A stretch of DNA of 10,314 nucleotides from Bacilli bacterium (GTDB taxonomy: Bacteria > Bacillota_I > Bacilli_A > RFN20 > CAG-288), in the NCBI GenBank assembly GCA_900763245.1, contig CAAFJQ010000021.1, positions 1 through 10,314 of the forward strand. Direction: 5' to 3'. The notes under the pieces are model-generated. The model had not been told where the DNA came from. It was given only the letters and a program-made list of their open reading frames with translations, and did no database searches. The position numbers and the translations under genes were made by a program. Below, one piece after another: positions 1 through 5,801 of the stretch; the stretch's first letter is position 1, and each line of letters opens with the position of its first letter.

Positions 1-6
1 AATTTC

Positions 7-35
7 TTTACTTGGAGGCCAGGATTGATTATACT
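7..35 (+). promoter_or_regulatory. Probable sigma-A promoter of the rpsF-ssb-rpsR operon
   Basis: A -35-like TTTACT (7-12, four of six consensus bases) stands 17 bases before a -10-like TATACT (30-35, five of six). Transcription would begin near 42 and give a leader of about 80 bases before rpsF, which matches the position of the structured RNA described next. It is inferred from hexamers and spacing only. The window begins just upstream, so another promoter further out cannot be excluded. Confidence 0.55.
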
Positions 36-48
36 AACCTAGGTTCTT

Positions 49-111
49 TATGGGACCATATACTTTCTTGCCAATTCCTGATGTAGAATTGGCCGAAAGA
101 CCATAGGGAGG
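49..111 (+). promoter_or_regulatory. S6:S18-binding ribosomal-protein leader RNA (rpsF leader)
   Basis: The leader folds into an apical stem CCAATTC (71-77) / GAATTGG (86-92) with loop 78-85. The 3' side is followed at once by CCG (93-95). Below this, CTTT (63-66) can pair with AAAG (96-99), and TATGG (49-53) with CCATA (101-105). The ribosome binding site GGGAGG (106-111) directly abuts the base. A hairpin with a CCG bulge just before rpsF is the hallmark of the known S6:S18 leader, which mimics the 16S rRNA site of these proteins and represses the operon when they are in excess. An alternative short hairpin, TATGG (49-53) / CCATA (56-60), could compete with the basal stem. The match was made by eye, not with a covariance model. 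Confidence 0.75.
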
Positions 112-120
112 TATACACGC

Positions 121-408
121 ATGAAAAATTACGAACTCATGTACATTCTCATGCCCACTCTTGCCGAAGAAGACATCAAGGCTGAAAACGCCGCTCTTCA
201 GAAGATCATCACCGATAACGGTGGAAAGATCACAGGCGTCAACGAATGGGGAATGAGAGACCTGGCTTATGCTATCAAGAAGCAGACTAAGGGCTATTAT
301 GTCGTCTGCAACTTCACAAGCGATAGCAAGGCAGTCAGCGAATTCAACAGAATCGTCGCTCTCGATGCCAAGGTTATGAGATTCCTTATCACCGTCGCTC
401 ACAACTAA
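121..408 (+). CDS. rpsF: 30S ribosomal protein S6
   Basis: This 95-residue protein is a component of the small ribosomal subunit. S6 binds 16S rRNA as a pair with S18 in the platform region during assembly. The start MKNYELMYILMP and the internal WGMRDLAYAIKKQTKGYYV stretch are typical of S6, and the length is normal for bacterial S6 without a long acidic tail. The ATG at 121 is set by GGGAGG at 106-111, nine bases upstream. It is the first gene of rpsF-ssb-rpsR, the order conserved in Bacillota, and lies directly behind the predicted S6:S18 leader, so feedback control by its own product together with S18 is likely. Nothing looks truncated or unusual. Confidence 0.98.
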   Translation: MKNYELMYILMPTLAEEDIKAENAALQKIITDNGGKITGVNEWGMRDLAYAIKKQTKGYYVVCNFTSDSKAVSEFNRIVALDAKVMRFLITVAHN

Positions 409-436
409 TTCTTAAAGAAAAGGAGAACGAAGGATT

Positions 437-871
437 ATGGCTGGATTAAATCGTGTTGTCTTAGTCGGTAGACTTACAAGAGACCCGGAACTCAAGAAGA
501 CTACTTCTGGAGCTTCCGTCACCTCTTTCACAGTTGCTATTGACAATCTGACAAGAAATGGTGGCGAAAAGACCACTAGCTTCATCCCCTGCACCTGCTG
601 GAACAAAACAGCAGAAAATGTTGCCAAGTATTGTGCCAAAGGCTCCATGGTTGGTGTCGATGGCAGACTTGTTCAGCGCAGCTATGAAGACAAGAGCGGT
701 GCAAAGCGCTCTGTCATTGAAGTCGTTGCTGAATCTGTTCAGTTCTTGGAGAAGAAGGGCGCCAATGAAGATAACGGCGAATCCTACCAACCTGCTGATA
801 ATGGCACAGGCTCCGATCAGGGTATCACCCACGAAGGGATTGATTCCTCTGATGACGATTTGCCATTCTGA
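437..871 (+). CDS. ssb: Single-stranded DNA-binding protein
   Basis: This 144-residue SSB coats single-stranded DNA in replication, recombination and repair, normally as a homotetramer. Residues 1 to about 105 form the OB fold, opening with MAGLNRVVLVGRLTRDPEL and including FIPCTCWNKTAENVAKY and GSMVGVDGRLVQRSYED. A glycine-, aspartate- and asparagine-rich linker (about 106-136) leads to the acidic tip DDDLPF (139-144), the family's docking site for replication and repair partners. AGGAG (421-425) precedes the ATG at 437. The gap to rpsF is 28 bases and to rpsR 44, so the three are surely cotranscribed. The TGA stop at 869-871 argues against a code in which TGA means tryptophan. The context shows this is the housekeeping copy rather than a phage or plasmid SSB. 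Confidence 0.98.
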   Translation: MAGLNRVVLVGRLTRDPELKKTTSGASVTSFTVAIDNLTRNGGEKTTSFIPCTCWNKTAENVAKYCAKGSMVGVDGRLVQRSYEDKSGAKRSVIEVVAESVQFLEKKGANEDNGESYQPADNGTGSDQGITHEGIDSSDDDLPF

Positions 872-915
872 CCTAGAACATCATCCGATGTGTCTAGGAA
901 GAGAGGATAAATGAA

Positions 916-1140
916 ATGTTCCGTAGAATGAAACCTCGCAAGAAGGTCTGCTATTTCACTAAAAACAACATTAAGTTCATTGACTACAAGGATGTCGAAC
1001 TTCTCAAGAAGTACATCTCTCCTTCCGGAAAGATCACTCCTAAGAAGATCACCGGCACTTGCAGCAAGTATCAGAGAATGTTGGCTGTCGCTATTAAACG
1101 CGCCAGATTCATGGCTCTCTTGCCGTACGTCGCTGACTAA
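916..1140 (+). CDS. rpsR: 30S ribosomal protein S18
   Basis: This 74-residue small-subunit protein is the assembly partner of S6. The core VCYFTKNNIKFIDYKDVELL, the TGTCSKYQRMLAVAIKRAR stretch and the terminal MALLPYV are characteristic of S18. The basic N-terminus FRRMKPRKK is also typical. The start at 916 is favoured because AGAGG (902-906) lies nine bases upstream. Another ATG at 911 overlaps it in a different frame and encodes only six codons before TGA at 929-931. This is the last gene of the operon, and an intrinsic terminator follows about 20 bases after the stop. Only two cysteines (C12 and the one in GTC) are seen, so it looks like the form lacking a complete zinc-binding set. Confidence 0.98.
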   Translation: MFRRMKPRKKVCYFTKNNIKFIDYKDVELLKKYISPSGKITPKKITGTCSKYQRMLAVAIKRARFMALLPYVAD

Positions 1141-1160
1141 TCAGCATTAAAGCAAAAATG

Positions 1161-1195
1161 AAAACCTCGAGCTACATCACCTGAGGTTTTTCTTG
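1161..1195 (+). terminator. Intrinsic terminator of the rpsF-ssb-rpsR operon
   Basis: AAAACCTC (1161-1168) is exactly complementary to GAGGTTTT (1183-1190) around a 14-base loop. The 3' arm runs into TTTTTCTTGTT, which provides the U-tract. It sits 20 bases after the rpsR stop and before the next gene's start region, so it separates the two transcription units. Confidence 0.85.
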
Positions 1196-1229
1196 TTGAT
1201 TTCATCTTTTATCTGAAGCGAAAAACGAT

Positions 1230-1247
1230 TACAATAATGACATTATG
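1230..1247 (+). promoter_or_regulatory. Possible -10 box and leaderless start of the methyltransferase gene
   Basis: TACAAT (1230-1235) matches five of six -10 positions and ends only nine bases before the ATG at 1245. No convincing -35 is present; 1207-1213 is merely T-rich. No Shine-Dalgarno sequence is visible between 1220 and 1244. If this box is used, transcription would start about at the initiation codon, giving a leaderless or near-leaderless message. The assignment is weak and rests on one hexamer. Confidence 0.3.
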
Positions 1248-1946
1248 ATTAAACCATATACAAAAGACTCAGATTACTCTTACACAGAAGGCTTCTTTCC
1301 GACCTTCGAAATGATTCAGTACAAGAGAGAAAAATTCAAAGCTGTCTATGTCGCAGAAGATGCTCTTGATAGCGATGGATTCAAAAAGATACAGACTCTT
1401 GTTCCCAAAGACAGAATCATTGTCTCTGACAAAGCTTTCAGAATCGTCAAATCAAAAGAGAACGCTCATATATTAGGTGTCTTTGACAAGTTCTCTTCCG
1501 CTCTCGATGAGAAACAGGATCACCTTGTCATGGTCAATCCCAGCGATATGGGAAACCTCGGCAATGCGATGAGAACGCTTCTTGCTTTCGGGTATCACGA
1601 CATGGCTTTGATTAAGCCGTGCGCCGATTTGTTCAATCCTAAAGCGGTAAGAGCGTCGATGGGTGCTATATTCAAAATTCGAATCGAGCTTTTTGACTCG
1701 TTTGAAGAATACAGAAAGAAGTATCCACGTTCTTTCTACCCCTTTGTCCTTGATACCTCAAGACCGCTTCACGATATCACCTTCATGCATCCCTGCTCCC
1801 TTGTCTTCGGAAATGAAGCGACAGGCCTTCCTCCCTCCATTCATAACGAAAACAACGTTCGTATCGAACAGAGCGATGAGGTTGATTCCCTGAATCTTAC
1901 GACTTCAATTGCTGTGGCCTTCTACGAGCTGAAAACAAGAAAATAA
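1245..1946 (+). CDS. TrmH-family (SPOUT) RNA 2'-O-methyltransferase
   Basis: This 233-residue protein is predicted to transfer a methyl group from S-adenosylmethionine to a ribose 2'-OH in rRNA or tRNA. All three SpoU/TrmH motifs are visible in the C-terminal two thirds. Motif 1 is VNPSDMGNLGNAMRT (97-111), with N98, N104 and R110. Motif 2 is RASMGAIF (136-143). Motif 3 is LVFGNEATGLP (186-196), continuing to SLNLTTSIAVAFYEL (215-229), the strand-knot region that binds the cofactor. The N-terminal segment, KPYTKDSDYSYTEGFFPT, resembles that of a Firmicutes subgroup and supports the start at 1245, although no ribosome binding site is seen. The usual proline after the motif 3 isoleucine is glutamate (IEQ). 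The substrate nucleotide cannot be told from sequence. It stands alone between two terminators and converges with the mgtE genes. Confidence 0.9.
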   Translation: MIKPYTKDSDYSYTEGFFPTFEMIQYKREKFKAVYVAEDALDSDGFKKIQTLVPKDRIIVSDKAFRIVKSKENAHILGVFDKFSSALDEKQDHLVMVNPSDMGNLGNAMRTLLAFGYHDMALIKPCADLFNPKAVRASMGAIFKIRIELFDSFEEYRKKYPRSFYPFVLDTSRPLHDITFMHPCSLVFGNEATGLPPSIHNENNVRIEQSDEVDSLNLTTSIAVAFYELKTRK

Positions 1947-2009
1947 AAAATTGATAAAGTTTACACAACTTCTTCACACAAATGGAAGTCGTAAACTCTA
2001 TCAGTTTTT
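1946..2009. terminator. Bidirectional terminator between methyltransferase and mgtE genes
   Basis: The arm 1951-1964 (TTGATAAAGTTTAC) pairs with 1991-2004 (GTAAACTCTATCAG), with one A-C mismatch (1957/1998) and one T-G pair at the base (1951/2004). The flanking A-run 1946-1950 pairs with the T-run 2005-2009, and inner ACTTC (1968-1972) pairs with GAAGT (1985-1989). Read either way the hairpin ends in a T-run, so it can stop both convergent transcripts. It includes the last base of the methyltransferase stop and two bases of the mgtE stop (2008-2010), an economical arrangement. Confidence 0.85.
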
Positions 2010-3510
2010 ATATTCCTCTGAAAATCAACGTGGAGAAAAGGAAGTAGAAGACAATGGAAATAATATCGAGAATGGTGGAGATGACAGGCTGGGACATGAC
2101 GGCAGGATCAAGGTGGACAAGTTTGGCAAGGACTGGCAAGGAGATACCTAATAATTTTGCGAGTGTTGTCGTGACAAGGAAGGTGAGAGAGACAAGAGCG
2201 GCAATCATCAGGAAGAAGACGTTTCTGTTTCCGGAGCAGATGCTATTGATGATAGCAGTATCTCTCACAGTCAAGGAGATGAGACCGGAATACAGCTCGA
2301 CTAAGATCCATCCGAAGGCGAATATTGCTAATAGGAAGGCAGTGATAAGACTGGCTCTTAGTTCCTTCCACATCGCTTTGAAATAGTTCTTCGTCGTGAT
2401 GTTGCCTAAGGCAAGCTCACGGACAGTGACAGTCGCTGTCTGATCGGATGCGTTTCCGTTTGTTCCCATGACAGTCGGAAGGAAGGCAGTGAGAACAGGG
2501 ATGAGAAGAAGAGGCCCTAATGCGCTGAGATAGGAGAGAACCATGCTGGTGAAAGTGTTCAGGACAAGAAGGAGAATCAGCCAGATGCCATAACTTTTCA
2601 CAAGCTTGATAATAGAGGTTTTCAGATAAGGTGTATCGTTAGGAATAACGGCGGATGAAATCATTGTGTCTTCGGTGTTTTCATCATTTGCGACGTCCAT
2701 AGCATCATCGAAGGTGATAATACCGAGCATTCTATTGGAAGCATTGGTGACTGGTATGACAGCAACGTCGTATTTTCTGAAATACTGAAGGACGATTTCC
2801 TGGTCGGTGTTGACCTGTACGGCAACGGCGATGTTTGTCATAATGTCGCCGGTCACTTCATCTTTGTCGGCTTCAACCAATTTATCGAGGGTGATGCTGC
2901 CGACTAGTTTTCTTGTGCTGTCGACGACGAAGATCTCCCAAATGGTCTCCATTTTCTCACCGTATTTTTTGATTTTGGCAAGAGCTGTCTTTACAGTATC
3001 GGTATCTCTGACAGACATGTATTCCGGTGTCATCAAGGTACCGGCGGAGTCTTCTTTGAAGTTCAGATAGGCGTTGATCTGTGCTTTGTCTTCGGGCGAA
3101 GTCGCCATGAGAACCTTATGAATGAGGTTGGCGGGAAGCTCGTCGACAAAGTCGACCAAGTCATCGGTTGCCATGCTGTCTACAATCTTATGGAGTTCGC
3201 TGGAGGAGAAAGCCTGAACGACGCTTTCCTTTGTCTCCTGCTCCAAATAGGTGAAGATTTCAGCGGAATCATCGCTGTTGACGGACTTGAAGAAGAACAG
3301 AAAATCTTCTTGAGACAAGCCTTCCAATGCGTGTGCGATATTGGTAGGGTCATAGGTTTTTGCAATGGTGTTTAAAACGGCGGTGCTATGGGTGTCGATG
3401 ATGACTTTCAAAGCGGAAGAGGAGAGTTCTCGGTTGACTTTCGGAGAGAGGGACTGATCGGCCTTGATCTCTTCGTTATGCAGGTTGTTAATATCTTTGT
3501 TTTCGTTCAT
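2008..3510 (-). CDS. mgtE: MgtE-type magnesium channel, second (diverged) tandem copy
   Basis: This 500-residue membrane protein of the MgtE family imports Mg2+ and is normally a homodimer gated by cytosolic Mg2+. The cytosolic part has a charged N-terminal tail, the helical MgtE N domain (about 30-155) and two CBS domains (about 158-215 and 220-280, the second ending GIITFDDAMDV). About five hydrophobic helices follow (near 305-329, 331-347, 383-408, 429-455 and 471-497). The last carries DPAVMSQP (468-475) and D482, matching the pore aspartate of the family. The conserved GNxGSQ motif reads GNASDQ (352-357), an unusual change. Its SD GGAGG overlaps the TAG stop of the upstream paralogue, so translation is probably coupled. 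The ATG at 3510 lies eight bases from that site; a second ATG at 3514 is out of frame. Substrate could differ (Co2+ or other divalent ions). Confidence 0.93.
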   Translation of the reverse strand: MNENKDINNLHNEEIKADQSLSPKVNRELSSSALKVIIDTHSTAVLNTIAKTYDPTNIAHALEGLSQEDFLFFFKSVNSDDSAEIFTYLEQETKESVVQAFSSSELHKIVDSMATDDLVDFVDELPANLIHKVLMATSPEDKAQINAYLNFKEDSAGTLMTPEYMSVRDTDTVKTALAKIKKYGEKMETIWEIFVVDSTRKLVGSITLDKLVEADKDEVTGDIMTNIAVAVQVNTDQEIVLQYFRKYDVAVIPVTNASNRMLGIITFDDAMDVANDENTEDTMISSAVIPNDTPYLKTSIIKLVKSYGIWLILLLVLNTFTSMVLSYLSALGPLLLIPVLTAFLPTVMGTNGNASDQTATVTVRELALGNITTKNYFKAMWKELRASLITAFLLAIFAFGWILVELYSGLISLTVRDTAIINSICSGNRNVFFLMIAALVSLTFLVTTTLAKLLGISLPVLAKLVHLDPAVMSQPVISTILDIISIVFYFLFSTLIFRGI

Positions 3511-3518
3511 ACATTAAA

Positions 3519-3525
3519 CCTCCTA
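3519..3525 (-). promoter_or_regulatory. Ribosome binding site fused to the upstream stop codon
   Basis: On the minus strand TAGGAGG contains both the TAG stop of the first mgtE (3525-3523) and the GGAGG Shine-Dalgarno of the second (3523-3519), eight bases before its ATG. Terminating ribosomes would sit on the initiation site, which favours translational coupling and matched amounts of the two channels. Confidence 0.8.
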
Positions 3526-5064
3526 CATTTTAAGCAGTCCTGGATTGATGCTGTCGATGACCATGATTGCGATTCCAAAGTAGAGGAGAAGCGTCATGAT
3601 ATCCATCAATGAGGAAACGAGCGGACCGGACATCAAAGCGGGGTCGATATGGAAAACTTTCGCAATAAGAGGAAGGATGGAAGCGAATATTTTTGAGAAA
3701 AGTATGCCGAAAAACAGCGCTGCAGAAACAATTCCTGCAATCAGCATATAACCATATTGGATTCCGTTTGCAAGGTACTGGAAGTGAAGATCTTCTAATA
3801 GTGTCTTCTTCATGGATTCGGTGACATTGAGCAGCGGCGTGTTGAGTTCAAGCATGACCCAACCAAAATTGAACAATGCGACGATAAGACCGGTGATAAG
3901 TCCTGTCAGTGCTTCTTTTCCGATGATTTTCAGATAATCCTTCTTTTCGACATTTTCTGTCGTCAAGGCTCTGATGACCATGGAGGTTGTCTGACTTCCG
4001 GAGTTTCCGGTGGAATCGTTTAGTGCGGGGACGAAGGAAATGAGAATAGGAAGAGTGAGAAGCGCGGATTCAAAGCGTGAAACGATGATTCCGGTAAAAG
4101 TGTTGATGACAAGAAGGACGATAAGCCAGATGACGTAGGAACGTGCGATATTGAAGATTTTGTTCTCCATATAAGGACGCTGTGTCGGAGAGACGGCACC
4201 TTGCTTCAAGACGTCTTCGGTGTTCTCTTCTTCCAAAACGTCCATGACATCATCGAAAGTAAGAATGCCAAGCATTTCGCCGGCTTTTGAAACGACAGGA
4301 AGAACAGGCAAGTCGTATTCTTCGCAGATAGGAACGGCCTGTTCCTTATCCGCAATCGGTGAAATATAGGCGAAGTCTTTTTGCATGACATCGTCGATGA
4401 TTGTATTCTCATCTTCGAACATCAGGCTTTCAAGGCGTTCTGTTCCAATCAGCTTGTTGGCTTTGTCGATGACAAAAATTGTTCTGACGGTTTCCAGTGT
4501 ATTTCCGATGGCTTTGATTTTATCAAGGACGTTCTGAACCGTGCTGCCTGAGGGAATTGTCAGGAATTCGGTTGTCATAATGCTACCGACTGTATCATCG
4601 GAGTACTTTGACAGATAGTTGATGACCAGTTTTCTCTTGTTTGGAATGAAAGAGAGAACTTTGTCTCTTGTCTGTTTCTTCAGGTCGCCGAGGAAGTCTG
4701 CCAAGTCATCGTTGGATACGTTCTGAAGAACGGCTGTGATGATTTTTTTGTTCAGATGTTCGACAAGTGCGATTCTTTTTTCAATATAAAGATAGGAGAA
4801 GATTTCACCGAGTTTATCGTAATCGTTCTGAACAAGGGAATAGAAAAGCACAGCTTCATCAGTGTGAAGCGGATTGAGGGCTTCTGCTAATTGAACCGCT
4901 GAATTCCCGTTCAGTTTCTCAACCAGTCCTTCTTTGTCTCCGACGATCAGAAGGCGGTGGAGGTCTTCAGCTTCAAGCAGTTCGGACTGATCTTCTTCGT
5001 TTTCGGGATTGTCGGGAACAGGAAGCTCTTTATCTTCTTTGATTTCGTTGTTTTCGTTTTCCAT
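3523..5064 (-). CDS. mgtE: MgtE-type magnesium channel, first tandem copy
   Basis: This 513-residue MgtE-family Mg2+ channel has an acidic N-terminal tail (about 1-30, rich in E, D and N) and an MgtE N domain (about 32-155). Two CBS domains follow (about 160-217 and 225-285, the second with LGILTFDDVMDVLEEENTEDV). The C-terminal part holds about five membrane helices (near 309-330, 334-348, 385-406, 435-460 and 478-505). The family signature is intact as GNSGSQ (353-358). The final helix region has DPALMSGP (474-481) and the expected pore aspartate D488. The ATG at 5064 has a strong SD (AGGAGGGG, ending six bases upstream). It lies 33 bases after the HAD gene with no terminator between, and 12 bases before the second mgtE. 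No M-box-like Mg2+ riboswitch precedes it. The two copies share architecture but differ widely in sequence, so the duplication looks old. Confidence 0.95.
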   Translation of the reverse strand: MENENNEIKEDKELPVPDNPENEEDQSELLEAEDLHRLLIVGDKEGLVEKLNGNSAVQLAEALNPLHTDEAVLFYSLVQNDYDKLGEIFSYLYIEKRIALVEHLNKKIITAVLQNVSNDDLADFLGDLKKQTRDKVLSFIPNKRKLVINYLSKYSDDTVGSIMTTEFLTIPSGSTVQNVLDKIKAIGNTLETVRTIFVIDKANKLIGTERLESLMFEDENTIIDDVMQKDFAYISPIADKEQAVPICEEYDLPVLPVVSKAGEMLGILTFDDVMDVLEEENTEDVLKQGAVSPTQRPYMENKIFNIARSYVIWLIVLLVINTFTGIIVSRFESALLTLPILISFVPALNDSTGNSGSQTTSMVIRALTTENVEKKDYLKIIGKEALTGLITGLIVALFNFGWVMLELNTPLLNVTESMKKTLLEDLHFQYLANGIQYGYMLIAGIVSAALFFGILFSKIFASILPLIAKVFHIDPALMSGPLVSSLMDIMTLLLYFGIAIMVIDSINPGLLKM

Positions 5065-5097
5065 AGTCCCCTCCTTTCTTTAGCCTTTTTTGCTGGA

Positions 5098-5748
5098 CTA
5101 AATGACTTTTAAGATAGCATCGGATAAACCTTTGACGGATGTGAAAGTGTTTTGGTTTTCGCTTAATAGTCTCTTCTGATATTCTTCATCGTGGAAATAT
5201 CCGGCTGAGAATATATCAAAATCATTTTCTTTCATGACGGATATATCTTCTAAGGTATCGCCGATATAGAGCATATCTTTTTTCTCTAAATCGAAATCAT
5301 GCATTGCTTCTTTCATGGATTCGTCTTTGTTGATTCCATCCATGCTTCCGACGTAGGTTTTCTTGAAATACTTTTCATATCCGAGAAAATGAGAAGAGAT
5401 ATCAAGTGTTTCCTGGCTTCTTCCAGTAATCAGAAGAATGAGAAGGCCAGGATGTTTCGATAATGACTCAAGCATCTGGGTTATTTCTTCGTTCTTATGC
5501 AAAAAAATGCTTTGAAGTTCGCTGTAAGTCTGATAGAAATAGGGAAGAGCGGCGAGAGCTTCGTCTTCACCGAGAATGTTGGTGATGATACCAGGCTCGC
5601 TCGGTCCGAAATAATCCTGGATGTTCTCCGTTGTTATTTCATTATGGCCGAAATAATTCAGCGTTCTGATCAACGCCTCTTTCGTTAGTCCCATACTCTT
5701 GACCAACGTGTCATCAAAATCGAAACAAATACATTTTTTTCGCTGCAT
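5098..5748 (-). CDS. HAD-superfamily hydrolase, phosphoglycolate-phosphatase-like
   Basis: This 216-residue cytosolic phosphatase of the haloacid dehalogenase superfamily needs Mg2+ for catalysis. Motif I is FDFDDTL, with the nucleophile D10 and acid/base D12. Motif II is LLITGRS, with T108. A likely motif III lysine is K141 in GINKDESMKEAM. Motif IV is YIGDTLEDI, with D164 and D168. The inserted helical segment between motifs I and II (about 16-90) is a C1-type cap, as in phosphoglycolate and pyrophosphate phosphatases. The exact substrate is unknown. The ATG at 5748 has TGAGG seven bases upstream. A good extended -10 promoter lies just before it. Cotranscription with two Mg2+ channels is suggestive but not proof of a shared role. 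Confidence 0.9.
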   Translation of the reverse strand: MQRKKCICFDFDDTLVKSMGLTKEALIRTLNYFGHNEITTENIQDYFGPSEPGIITNILGEDEALAALPYFYQTYSELQSIFLHKNEEITQMLESLSKHPGLLILLITGRSQETLDISSHFLGYEKYFKKTYVGSMDGINKDESMKEAMHDFDLEKKDMLYIGDTLEDISVMKENDFDIFSAGYFHDEEYQKRLLSENQNTFTSVKGLSDAILKVI

Positions 5749-5775
5749 AATATATCCTCAAAGATTCCGTTTCTT

Positions 5776-5784
5776 ATTATATCA
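5776..5784 (-). promoter_or_regulatory. Extended -10 promoter for HAD-mgtE-mgtE
   Basis: On the minus strand the sequence is TGATATAAT: a perfect -10 TATAAT (5781-5776) preceded by the TGn extension (5784-5782). The -35 region (5804-5799, TAGAAG) is poor, as is common with extended -10 promoters. Transcription would begin near 5769, giving a leader of about 20 bases with the TGAGG ribosome binding site. An 11-base perfect inverted repeat, ATTCA-A-TGAAT (5795-5785), lies directly upstream and could be an operator. The 53-base gap after the ABC gene has no terminator, so read-through is also likely. Confidence 0.65.
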
Positions 5785-5801
5785 ATTCATTGAATGCTCT
5801 T

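Noticed and set aside
34..402. Open reading frame of 122 codons on the minus strand over rpsF
   Set aside because: It is antisense to a certain ribosomal protein gene, has no ribosome binding site and resembles no family; it is a shadow of the rpsF codon pattern.
911..931. ATG at 911 with a six-codon frame overlapping the rpsR start
   Set aside because: The spacing to AGAGG is only four bases and the frame ends at once. It is probably chance, though a small effect on rpsR initiation cannot be excluded.
1222..1231. Shared 10-mer AAAACGATTA before the methyltransferase and before rubrerythrin (9528-9537)
   Set aside because: It is short and AT-rich, sits at different distances from the two starts, and is not palindromic; chance is sufficient.
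3118..3375. Plus-strand open reading frames across the mgtE and ABC genes (for example 3118-3375, 7072-7284, 8281-8565)
   Set aside because: They lie opposite strongly supported genes, lack ribosome binding sites and show no recognisable domains.
5065..5097. Search for an M-box Mg2+ riboswitch ahead of the mgtE genes
   Set aside because: The gaps before mgtE (33 bases) and before the HAD gene (53 bases) are too short for an M-box, and no such structure precedes the ABC genes.
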